A DNA stretch of 64,000 bases from Xanthomonas cissicola (lineage in GTDB: Bacteria; Pseudomonadota; Gammaproteobacteria; Xanthomonadales; Xanthomonadaceae), in NCBI RefSeq assembly GCF_008801575.1, contig NZ_VZPL01000024.1, positions 1 through 64,000 on the forward strand, written 5' to 3'. The notes beneath the pieces are model-generated. The model made no database searches. It saw only the letters and a program-made list of their open reading frames with translations, and was not told where the DNA came from. Each line of letters starts with the position of its first letter. Positions within the stretch are counted from its first letter, which is position 1. This document shows, one piece after another, positions 1 through 7,128 of this stretch. The position numbers and the translations under genes are program-made.

Positions 1-117
1 GATCAGCCCGAGCAGTTGCTGCCACGGAACCACCTGCTCCATCTCGGCCAGGAAGATCTCGCGCCGGGTCTGCTTGCGCTTGCCCAGGCCCTCAGCGTCA
101 CCGAACGTCAGCTGCAT
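1..117 (-). CDS. IS5-family transposase, N-terminal fragment cut by window edge
   Basis: Read on the minus strand, the first 39 codons are open from an ATG at 117 to the window edge and begin MQLTFGDAEGLGKRKQTRRE, then a segment with EIFLAEMEQVVPWQQLL. I recognise this as the N terminus of the IS5-family transposases (IS1478-like) that are abundant in xanthomonads. These are DDE enzymes that cut and join the ends of their own element; the catalytic domain would lie outside the window. The rest of the gene cannot be seen, so intactness is unknown. The family call is from memory of the protein family. Confidence 0.85.
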   Translation of the reverse strand, partial: MQLTFGDAEGLGKRKQTRREIFLAEMEQVVPWQQLLGLI

Positions 118-182
118 AGATGATCCTATACATGATGAGGCGGGTAGTGTCGCGTATCTGTGGTGCGTTGTTCAGAGCTTCC
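1..182 (-). mobile_element. end of an IS5-family insertion sequence
   Basis: The transposase start at 117 is followed outward by 65 bases of non-coding DNA ending in GTTGTTCAGAGCTTCC at 167-182, which on the element's own strand reads GGAAGCTCTGAACAAC, the style of an IS5-group terminal inverted repeat. The next four bases (183-186, TTAA) fit the YTAR target preference of this group, so the boundary is placed at 182. The other end and the second target copy are outside the window. The insertion lies about 70 bp upstream of the ParA-like gene and could separate it from its native promoter. Confidence 0.65.
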
Positions 183-255
183 TTAACGCGTTTCGACTAC
201 TTCCTCACCTTGCCGCGGTGTACGCTGCCGGCTTGCTCCCGGAAGCGAGGCGTGC

Positions 256-888
256 ATGAAGACAGTCCTGGTGGCCGCCTCCAAAGGCGGCGTCGGCAAG
301 ACCACGATCGCCACCAATCTGGCCGCACATGCGGCGTTGCAAGGCCAGCGCACCGTGCTGGCAGATGCCGATCCGCAAGGCTCGTCCACCCGCTGGGCAG
401 AGCGCCGCGCCAGCCTGGAAAGTGCGGTCTTGCCGATCGATGCCACCAAGCGCCGCAGCTGGCAGAGTGCCGTGCCGGACGGCACCGATACCCTGATCGT
501 CGATGCGCCGGCCGGCGCCATGGCCGAGGACCTGAGCGGCTTTCTCGACCACGTCGATGCCATCGTGGTGCCGGTGTTGTCCTCGGCGCTGGATATCGAA
601 GCGGTGGTCGGATTTCTCAACACGCTGGCCAAGGTGCCGCGCGTGCATCAGCGCAAACTGCCGGTGGGCCTGGTGCTCAATCGTGCCCGCCCCTGGACCC
701 AGACGTCGCAACAGGCCGCCGACATGATCGGCAGCTGGCCGTATCCGCTGGTGACCCAACTGCGCGACACCCAGGCCTATGTGGTGATGGCCGGGCTGGG
801 ACGCAGCTTGTTCGACTACCGCTCGGCGCAGGTGCGCGACCATCAACAGGACTGGGAGCCGCTGTTCAAGTGGCTCAGGAAGTCCTAG
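256..888 (+). CDS. ParA/MinD-family P-loop ATPase, orphan
   Basis: A 210-residue ParA-like ATPase. The deviant Walker A motif KGGVGKTT is at residues 10-17, the DADPQGS motif near 38-44 and a Walker B-like IVDAPAG near 80. Members bind ATP as dimers and position DNA or protein cargo on the nucleoid. It has no N-terminal DNA-binding extension and no ParB gene beside it, so it is not the main chromosome partition pair; a solitary short ParA with an unknown cargo is the safest reading. The ATG at 256 follows GAGGCG. An IS element ends about 73 bp upstream. sixA starts 15 bp downstream, so the two are probably co-transcribed. Confidence 0.88.
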   Translation: MKTVLVAASKGGVGKTTIATNLAAHAALQGQRTVLADADPQGSSTRWAERRASLESAVLPIDATKRRSWQSAVPDGTDTLIVDAPAGAMAEDLSGFLDHVDAIVVPVLSSALDIEAVVGFLNTLAKVPRVHQRKLPVGLVLNRARPWTQTSQQAADMIGSWPYPLVTQLRDTQAYVVMAGLGRSLFDYRSAQVRDHQQDWEPLFKWLRKS

Positions 889-903
889 AACCGGAAAGTT
901 CCT

Positions 904-1380
904 ATGCGCGAATTGATCTTGTTGCGACACGCCCACGCCGAACCGGCCGATACCGGCCAGGCCGATTTCGATCGCCCGCTGTCGCCGCATGGCATTGCCG
1001 AGGCCGAAGCGGCCGGGCGTTGGTTACGCGAGCAGCGGCTGGTGCCCGACCGGGTGCTGTGCTCACCGGCCCGCCGCGCCCGCGAAACCCTGGAGGCGGT
1101 GCTCGAGCTCACCGGCTACATCGAACAACGGCTGGACGAACGCATCTATGAGGCCACGCCCGGCACCCTGGCCAGCCTGGTGGACGAACATCGCGAGGCC
1201 GAGCGCCTGCTGCTGGTGGGCCACAACCCTGGCCTGGAACGGCTGGCCGCGCTGATGCACAGCGGCCAGACCGGCGATTACCGCGGCATGCCCACCGCCT
1301 CGATCGCGTTGCTGGCATTGCCGCTGGACGCCACCATCGAGCCGGGCATCGCCCGCCTGACCGCCTTCTGGTGGCCTTGA
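904..1380 (+). CDS. sixA: phosphohistidine phosphatase SixA
   Basis: A 158-residue histidine-phosphatase superfamily protein. The phospho-acceptor motif LLRHAHAEP is at the extreme N terminus (Arg8-His9), SPARRARET follows in the first half, and a second catalytic histidine lies in LLVGHNPGLERL. SixA removes phosphate from histidine on phosphotransfer domains such as that of ArcB in E. coli; in xanthomonads the real substrate is not known. Cytosolic, with no signal peptide. The length matches the family. GGAAAG precedes the ATG. It sits between a ParA-like gene and yceI, three bases before the latter's GTG start. Confidence 0.9.
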   Translation: MRELILLRHAHAEPADTGQADFDRPLSPHGIAEAEAAGRWLREQRLVPDRVLCSPARRARETLEAVLELTGYIEQRLDERIYEATPGTLASLVDEHREAERLLLVGHNPGLERLAALMHSGQTGDYRGMPTASIALLALPLDATIEPGIARLTAFWWP

Positions 1381-1383
1381 TCC

Positions 1384-1956
1384 GTGTCATCGTCGCTGCG
1401 CTGGTACGCCTGGCTCGCGCTCTGGGTCGTGTTCCCCTGCATGGCGCAGCAGAAGGTGCAGTCCATCGACCCGGCGCAATCGCGCTTCGGGTTCGAGATC
1501 AAGACGCGCTTCGGGACGAAGATCGAGGGGTTTTTCCCGCGTTTTCGCGGTGACGTAGTGACGTTGGCCGATGGGCGTCAGCAGGTGCGTTTCCGGCTGG
1601 ACGCCACTCAGGTGGAGATCCCCGGCAAGGACCGGTATACCAGCTGGATGCGCGGCGAAGATTTTTTCGACGTTGCGCAGTACCCGGTCGTCGAATTCGA
1701 GTCGCTGCCGTATGTCGACGAAGTGGTGAAGCAGGGGGGGGACATCGTCGGCAACCTGACCATCCGCGGAATCACGCATCTGGAAACGCTGCATGTGGTG
1801 CCGGCCGAATGCACGCGGCCGGGCTATGATTGCGACGTGATCAGTCGAGGGACGGTCCTGCGTGGACGTTACGGAATGAATGCGTGGCAGATGGCCCTGG
1901 GCGACAGGGTGACGTTCATTCTGCGTGGGCGCTTGCAGGAGGCGCGGCGCCCGTGA
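1384..1956 (+). CDS. YceI-family periplasmic lipid-binding-like protein
   Basis: A 190-residue protein with an N-terminal hydrophobic signal segment (residues about 7-22, ending near CMAQQ) followed by a YceI domain: QSRFGFEIKTRFG, FPRFRGD, a VEFES strand and GNLTIRGITH. YceI proteins are periplasmic lipocalin-like beta-barrels that bind polyisoprenoid or other lipids; the ligand here is unknown. The start used is GTG at 1384, the first start after the sixA stop and the one that keeps the signal peptide. The stop overlaps the GTG start of the downstream phospholipase D gene (GTGA, 1953-1956), implying translational coupling. Confidence 0.88.
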   Translation: MSSSLRWYAWLALWVVFPCMAQQKVQSIDPAQSRFGFEIKTRFGTKIEGFFPRFRGDVVTLADGRQQVRFRLDATQVEIPGKDRYTSWMRGEDFFDVAQYPVVEFESLPYVDEVVKQGGDIVGNLTIRGITHLETLHVVPAECTRPGYDCDVISRGTVLRGRYGMNAWQMALGDRVTFILRGRLQEARRP

Positions 1957-3971
1957 CGTATCTGTTGAGGGTTTGCGTGCTGGCAACGTTGTTGCTCGGC
2001 ACCGGATGCGCCAGCCTGTCACAAACCGAACGCAACCGTGCCGCCGGTGTCGCCGCTGCGGCACGCAGCACGGTGGTCAATTGCACCCAGGCCAATCGCT
2101 GTGCGCAACCCTCGCCATTGCGCGCGCTGGGCGGCGAAGCGATCACCGCCTCCACACCAGTAGCGCCGCGGCATTACGCCACCATCGTCGACCATGGCGA
2201 AGAATCGCTGGTGGCCCGGCTCAACCTGATCCGAAGCGCCACCCGCAGCATCGATCTGCAGACCTACATTTTCGATAAGGACGACAGCGCGCGCATGGTG
2301 CTGGACGCACTGGTGGACGCCGCCCAGCGCGGGGTCAAGGTGCGCATCCTGATCGATCAGTTGTCGGCGATCGCCGATCTGCAGATTCTCGGTGCGCTCG
2401 CCAGCAGCCATGAAAACCTGCAGCTGCGCATCTACAACCCCACCTTCGGCAAGGTCAAGCTCAATTACTTCGATTATGCCGGCAGCGTGCTGTGTTGCTT
2501 CCGCCGCTTCAACCAGCGCATGCACAACAAGCTGCTGGTGGTGGACGACGTGCTGGGCGTGGTCGGTGGACGCAATTACCAGGACGACTATTACGACTGG
2601 GACAGCGAGTACAACTTCCGCGACCGCGACGTGATTCTGGCCGGGCCGGAAGTGCGCGCCATGGCCGCCAATTTCGATGCGTTCTGGCGTGCCCGGCGCA
2701 GCGTACCGGCCGAGCGTCTGAACGATGTCGGGCGCCTGCTGCTGGAGCAGGGCGTGCCGACGATGCCGCCGGCCGAGTTCCGCCGGCCCGACCGGGTGGC
2801 GCGAGTGGACCGCGAAGCGCGCGACCCGCAATTCGTGCGCGACGCCTTCGTGACCCCGGCCATGCCGGTGAAGCGTGTGCTGTACGTGGCCGATCTGCCG
2901 CAAAAACACCGCCGGGAACATGCGGCCAAGGCAGTGTCCACGGCGCCGGAACTGGATGGCCTGATTGCCGGCGCGCAGCAGGAAGTGCTGCTGCAGACCC
3001 CCTACCTTGTGTTGTCCGACCAGGCGCAGGCGATCTTCCGCACGTTGCGCAAACACCCGCAGCCGCCGCGCATCGTGGTGTCGACCAATAGCCTGGCCGC
3101 CACCGACAACCCCATCGTGTATGCGCTGTCGTACAAGTTCAAACGCCGCAACATGCGCGAGCTGGGCTTCAATGTGTACGAGTTCAAGCCGTTTCCGCTC
3201 GATGCCCCGGTGGATTACGCCAACCTGGTGACGGACCCGCTCAACCCCGCCTCCGACGTCAATCAGGACAGCCGCAACAATCGCCTGATCGGCGGCAGCG
3301 CAGCGGGCAATGCGATGCGCGGCAGCAGCGGCCCGGAGGGCAACGCCAGCGCGAGCGCCGGCAGCGTGCTGCGCGGCAGTGGTGGCGGCCGTGCGCCGGG
3401 CGGGAGCGAAGTCGATCGGCGCGTGTTGCGGACCGAAACGCGGCCCTCGTTCCTGGGCACGCGCGCGGTCAACAAGCCGCTGCCGGTGACCCGCGCCGGT
3501 GCGCGCATGGGCTTGCATGCCAAGTCGTTGGTGGTGGATCGCCGCATCGGCGTGATCGGGACGCACAACTTCGACCCGCGCAGCGAAAACTACAATACCG
3601 AAGCGGCCGTGGTGATCGACGATGCGCGCTTTGCGCAGGCGTTGGCTGCCAGCATCGAACGCGACATCGCTCCGGAAAATGCGTGGACGGTGGCGCCGCG
3701 CGAAAAGCCGCCGGTGCTGAGCGGGTTGAACTACAGTGTGGGCAAGGTCTCCGAAGCCTTGCCGGTGCTGGACTTCTGGCCATGGCGCTACGCCACCAAC
3801 TACCAGTTCCAGCCCGGCCCGGATTGTCCGTTTCCGCTCAAGCGCCAGGACCCGCAGTTCCGCCAGTGCTATGTGGCGGTGGGCGATTTCCCGGAGGTCA
3901 ATGTCGGCCCGAAGTGGCTGCTGGTGCGCATGCTGACCGCTTTCGGCGCCGGGCTGGTACCGATTCTCTGA
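1953..3971 (+). CDS. phospholipase D-family lipoprotein (cardiolipin synthase-like)
   Basis: About 672 residues from a GTG at 1953, chosen because it overlaps the yceI stop and starts a lipoprotein signal (LLRVCVLATLLLGTGCAS). Two HKD phosphodiesterase motifs are intact: HNKLLVVDD with GGRN near residue 191 and HAKSLVVDRR with GTHNFDPRS near residue 522. This architecture fits phosphatidyltransferases or phospholipases such as ClsC-type enzymes acting at the membrane. Just before the second motif there is a Gly/Ser/Ala-rich low-complexity stretch (about residues 442-490, DNA 3280-3420), unusual inside a catalytic domain. The substrate cannot be told from sequence. Confidence 0.88.
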   Translation: MTYLLRVCVLATLLLGTGCASLSQTERNRAAGVAAAARSTVVNCTQANRCAQPSPLRALGGEAITASTPVAPRHYATIVDHGEESLVARLNLIRSATRSIDLQTYIFDKDDSARMVLDALVDAAQRGVKVRILIDQLSAIADLQILGALASSHENLQLRIYNPTFGKVKLNYFDYAGSVLCCFRRFNQRMHNKLLVVDDVLGVVGGRNYQDDYYDWDSEYNFRDRDVILAGPEVRAMAANFDAFWRARRSVPAERLNDVGRLLLEQGVPTMPPAEFRRPDRVARVDREARDPQFVRDAFVTPAMPVKRVLYVADLPQKHRREHAAKAVSTAPELDGLIAGAQQEVLLQTPYLVLSDQAQAIFRTLRKHPQPPRIVVSTNSLAATDNPIVYALSYKFKRRNMRELGFNVYEFKPFPLDAPVDYANLVTDPLNPASDVNQDSRNNRLIGGSAAGNAMRGSSGPEGNASASAGSVLRGSGGGRAPGGSEVDRRVLRTETRPSFLGTRAVNKPLPVTRAGARMGLHAKSLVVDRRIGVIGTHNFDPRSENYNTEAAVVIDDARFAQALAASIERDIAPENAWTVAPREKPPVLSGLNYSVGKVSEALPVLDFWPWRYATNYQFQPGPDCPFPLKRQDPQFRQCYVAVGDFPEVNVGPKWLLVRMLTAFGAGLVPIL

Positions 3972-4203
3972 TCGGCTGGCGTGCCACGCAGGTCGCAGCA
4001 GCGGATGCCTGACCGTGCAGCACGTTGTGGTTGGATGGACGCAGTTTGGCTGCGGATCGGCTCCTGGACGCCGGAAATCGTCGAAGCGGCTGCAGTTGCC
4101 ACGGGCCAGGGTCGCGCAACGCAGCGGCGCCGCCAACGAATGCTGTCAGGCGCGGTACCACTGCCCAGTTGCATCGCACCCCAGGCGGCAGGATGCTCTT
4201 GCG

Positions 4204-4315
4204 CTTCCCGCTTCCCGCTTCCCGCTTCCCGCTTCCCGCTTCCCCATTCCCCATTCCCCATTCCCCATTCCCCATTCCCCATTCCCCATTCCCCATTCCC
4301 CATTCCCCATTCCCA
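4204..4315. repeat. compound heptanucleotide tandem repeat
   Basis: Five copies of CTTCCCG (4204-4238), one hybrid unit CTTCCCC (4239-4245), then nine copies of ATTCCCC (4246-4308) and a partial tenth. The array ends five bases before the ATG of the thioesterase gene at 4320 and occupies the place where a Shine-Dalgarno sequence would sit. The rest of the 348-bp gap (3972-4203) shows no gene. A unit of seven bases would change any reading frame crossing it when the copy number changes. Such heptamers are typical copy-number-variable loci in xanthomonads (family knowledge, not measured here). Confidence 0.97.
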
Positions 4316-4319
4316 GCCC

Positions 4320-4748
4320 ATGACCTTCCGCGAACCCGTCGATCTAGCCGCCCTCAATGCCGCCAGCCGCGATACCTTGATCGAGCATCTGGGCATCGTC
4401 TTCACCGAGGCCGGTGACGATTGGCTGCGCGCCACCATGCCGGTGGATGCGCGTACCAGGCAGCCCTATGGCCTGCTGCACGGTGGCGCCTCGGTGGTGC
4501 TGGCCGAAACGGTGGGCAGCAGCGCCGGCAACCTGTGCGTGGATATGACGACCCAGATCTGCGTGGGGCTGGAGATCAATGCCAATCACCTGCGCGCTGC
4601 CACCCAGGGGCTGGTGACCGGCACTGCGCGGGCGGTACATGTGGGGCGTAGCACGCATGTCTGGGACATCACCATCGAAAACCCGGCCGGCAAACGCGTC
4701 TGTGTGTCGCGATTGACCCTGGCGGTGGTTCCACGCAGCAATGGCTGA
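4320..4748 (+). CDS. hotdog-fold acyl-CoA thioesterase (PaaI/YdiI type)
   Basis: A 142-residue hotdog thioesterase. The signature YGLLHGGASVVLAETVGS at about residues 48-65 carries the GG and the acidic residue (Glu) used in catalysis by the YdiI/MenI-like group, followed by NANHLRAA and a C-terminal strand ending in RLTLAVV. These enzymes hydrolyse acyl- or aroyl-CoA thioesters in the cytosol. The start is placed at the ATG at 4320; upstream codons of the open frame are merely heptamer repeat. No Shine-Dalgarno sequence is visible, which makes the repeat itself the immediate 5' leader. Confidence 0.88.
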   Translation: MTFREPVDLAALNAASRDTLIEHLGIVFTEAGDDWLRATMPVDARTRQPYGLLHGGASVVLAETVGSSAGNLCVDMTTQICVGLEINANHLRAATQGLVTGTARAVHVGRSTHVWDITIENPAGKRVCVSRLTLAVVPRSNG

Positions 4749-4865
4749 GCTCGCCCGGCAGCGGCATGCACGGAACAGCGTCATCCGCTGCCGGCACTGC
4801 GCGGCGGCCACGCTGCTGTCACAATGGTTGCGCCTCCTTCCCCCGTTACCGGTTCCGTTCGTCGA

Positions 4866-5669
4866 ATGAGCGAGTCATCCCTGGACGCCACGCGCGACGC
4901 TGGCGGCGCGTTGCGTTGGTTCCGGTATCTCTACCGGGTGCCACTGTTGTTGCTGCATCTGTGTCTCGGCCTGCCGGTCACCATGCTGTGCGTGGTGGTA
5001 CCGGCGCTGGCGCGGATCCGCATCGGGCACGACGACACTCTGGAGGAGCGGATGATCCGCTGGTGGCAGGGCACCTTGATGCGCGTGTTCGGCTTCCGCC
5101 TGCGTCGCTTCGGGACGCCGCTACCGGGCGCGACCCTGTTCGTGGCCAACCACGTCAGCTGGGTGGATATCTCCATCCTGCACAGCCAGCGGGTGATGGG
5201 GTTCGTGGCCAAGCGCGAAATTGCCGGCTGGCCGCTGGTGGGCTGGCTGGCGACCAAGGGCCAGACCATCTTCCACCAGCGCGGCAATACCGAATCGCTG
5301 GGCGGGGTGCTGCAGGAAATGCTGCTGCGCCTGCAAAGCGGCAAGCCGGTGGGGGTCTTCCCGGAAGGACGTACCCGTGGGGGTACCGAAGTGGGCCCGT
5401 TCCATGCGCGCATCTTCCAGGCAGCGGTGGAAGCCGGCGTGCCGGTACAGCCGGTGGCGCTGCGGTACGGGTTGCGCGGCAACGCGCAGGCGGTGGTGGC
5501 CTTCGGTGAGCGCGAGAGTTTCTTCGCCAATATCGTGCGCCTGCTGGGCGAGCCGTCGCGGCTGGCCGAAGTGCATTTTCTCGAGCCGATTCGCGCGCTG
5601 GATATCGAAGGCCGTCGTCGCATGGCCGAGACCTCGCGCCAACGGATCGTCGCAGCGATGGAGTCCTAG
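4866..5669 (+). CDS. 1-acyl-sn-glycerol-3-phosphate acyltransferase (PlsC family)
   Basis: About 267 residues from ATG 4866 (a longer form from 4824 adds 14 residues). An N-terminal membrane segment (PLLLLHLCLGLPVTMLCVVV) precedes the acyltransferase motifs: NHVSWVD (the HX4D catalytic pair) at about residue 95, FHQRGN, FPEGRTRGG near residue 165 and VPVQPVALRYG. PlsC-type enzymes add the second acyl chain to lysophosphatidate at the inner membrane. A second member of the superfamily lies at 56684-57313 in this window, so the two may differ in substrate (phospholipid versus ornithine lipid or other). Confidence 0.87.
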   Translation: MSESSLDATRDAGGALRWFRYLYRVPLLLLHLCLGLPVTMLCVVVPALARIRIGHDDTLEERMIRWWQGTLMRVFGFRLRRFGTPLPGATLFVANHVSWVDISILHSQRVMGFVAKREIAGWPLVGWLATKGQTIFHQRGNTESLGGVLQEMLLRLQSGKPVGVFPEGRTRGGTEVGPFHARIFQAAVEAGVPVQPVALRYGLRGNAQAVVAFGERESFFANIVRLLGEPSRLAEVHFLEPIRALDIEGRRRMAETSRQRIVAAMES

Positions 5670-5728
5670 CCGACGATGCGCACGCGCCTCTCCCCTGCGG
5701 TCAGCCGCAACGCCGGTGCGATACGCGC

Positions 5729-6718
5729 ATGAACGCCTCCGACTACTTGCCGCCGCGCTGGCTGCGCAATCCGCACGTGCAATCGGTGCTGGGCAGCAGC
5801 GCCCTGCGGCGCATCCGCAGCCGCCAGTTGCTGGCCGCCAGCGGCGCTGTCACCAGCGAACATATCCTCGATGGCGGTGACGGTGTGCGCCTGCAGGGCT
5901 GGATGAGCGTCCCGCCCGGCGATGCGCCGCCACGCGGCACCGTGCTGTTGCTGCATGGCTGGGAGGGCAGCGCCGATTCCAATTACATGCGCCTGACCGC
6001 CGCGCGCCTGCTCGGTCTGGGCTACCAGGTGTTCCGGCTGAACTTCCGCGACCACGGCGGTACTCACCATCTCAATGTGGACCTGTTCCACTCCGACCGC
6101 ATCGAAGAAGTGGTCAATGCCGCAGGCGATCTTTGGCGGCGTTTTCCTGCGCCGCAATTGCTGGCTGCAGGGTATTCGCTGGGCGGCAATTTCGCGCTGC
6201 GGCTGGCGCTGCGTGCGCCCGCCGCCGGCCTGCCGCTGGCGCGCGTGGCGGCGGTGTGCCCGTTGCTGGACCCGGCCGCCACCATGACCCAGCTGGAAAA
6301 GGGCCCGCAGTTCTACGATTGGTACTTCCGCCGTAAATGGCGCGAATCGCTGCTGCGCAAGCGCAAGCTGTTCCCCGAGCAGCACGGGTACGACGACGCC
6401 ACCCTGGCGCTGGACATGCGCGGGCTGATGGCCTGGCTGGCGGTGAAACACACCGGGCATGGCTCGCTGGAAGCGTACTTCGACAGCTATTCGATTGCCG
6501 GCCAACGCCTGGCCAACCTGCAGGTGCCGGTCGACATCCTGATGGCCGAAGACGACCCGGTGATTCCGTTCGAAGATTTCGCTGCCTGGCAGTTGCCGGC
6601 GCATGCGCAGCTGGAAATCGCGCGCTGGGGCGGGCATTGCGGCTTTCTGGAAAACGCCCGCGGCGACGGCTTTGCCGAACGTTGGGTGGCCGAGCGGCTG
6701 GCGTCAGCGCGCCAATGA
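5729..6718 (+). CDS. YheT-family alpha/beta hydrolase
   Basis: A 329-residue alpha/beta hydrolase of the YheT/COG0429 type. The oxyanion strand is LLLHGWEGS, the nucleophile elbow GYSLGGN puts Ser150 in place, an acidic residue lies in AEDDPVIP and the catalytic His in WGGHCGF near the C terminus. The N-terminal block PPRWLRNPHVQSVLGS is the conserved start of this family. The reaction is esterase-like, with an unknown natural substrate. The stop codon overlaps the ATG of the next small membrane gene (ATGA at 6715-6718). Confidence 0.88.
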   Translation: MNASDYLPPRWLRNPHVQSVLGSSALRRIRSRQLLAASGAVTSEHILDGGDGVRLQGWMSVPPGDAPPRGTVLLLHGWEGSADSNYMRLTAARLLGLGYQVFRLNFRDHGGTHHLNVDLFHSDRIEEVVNAAGDLWRRFPAPQLLAAGYSLGGNFALRLALRAPAAGLPLARVAAVCPLLDPAATMTQLEKGPQFYDWYFRRKWRESLLRKRKLFPEQHGYDDATLALDMRGLMAWLAVKHTGHGSLEAYFDSYSIAGQRLANLQVPVDILMAEDDPVIPFEDFAAWQLPAHAQLEIARWGGHCGFLENARGDGFAERWVAERLASARQ

Positions 6719-7002
6719 TGTCGAGACGACATCCGTCCATGGATGCAATGGTCGCCGTCTTGGCAGTGGTTGTCGGTTGCGCGATGGTCTACTTCAGCGC
6801 GATCAGCCTCTACACCTATCTGCAGACCGGGGAGATCCTGTTCCGCTCACGCGCAGGGTCGGTTTCCGTGGGCGCCCATGCTGCGCTCTGGCATCTGGGC
6901 CAGGTGGTGTTTGGGGCGTTCTGCGTGGCCTATGGCGCCAGCGTGCTGCGTCGGAAGTTGGCATGCGTTTCAACCTCTGGCCGGGGCGAACGAGCGATGT
7001 GA
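6715..7002 (+). CDS. small two-helix membrane protein, unknown function
   Basis: About 95 residues beginning at the ATG that overlaps the hydrolase stop. Two hydrophobic stretches, AMVAVLAVVVGCAMVYFSAISLY and GQVVFGAFCVAYGASVL, look like membrane helices linked by a polar loop. No family is recognised. The ATGA overlap suggests translational coupling with the hydrolase, which is the main evidence that it is real. A short Ser/Gly/Arg tail follows the second helix. Confidence 0.6.
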   Translation: MMSRRHPSMDAMVAVLAVVVGCAMVYFSAISLYTYLQTGEILFRSRAGSVSVGAHAALWHLGQVVFGAFCVAYGASVLRRKLACVSTSGRGERAM

Positions 7003-7128
7003 GTTCGCACCGCCGATAACGCCCACCTTGCACGCCGGCGCCGCGCCAGACGGCAGCGTCCGTTGCACATGCAAGCCGCCGCAGCGCGCATCGTTACAAT
7101 AGCGGTTTGTCCGGGACCCGCCGCCGCC

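Noticed and set aside
2019-4136. Long minus-strand frame opposite the PLD gene
   Set aside because: Shadow frame with His/Arg/Gln-rich composition and no motif; the opposite strand holds both HKD motifs.
3981-4319. N-terminal extension of the thioesterase through the heptamer array
   Set aside because: The extension is repeat-coded Pro/Phe/Ser-rich sequence and the hotdog domain starts right at ATG 4320.
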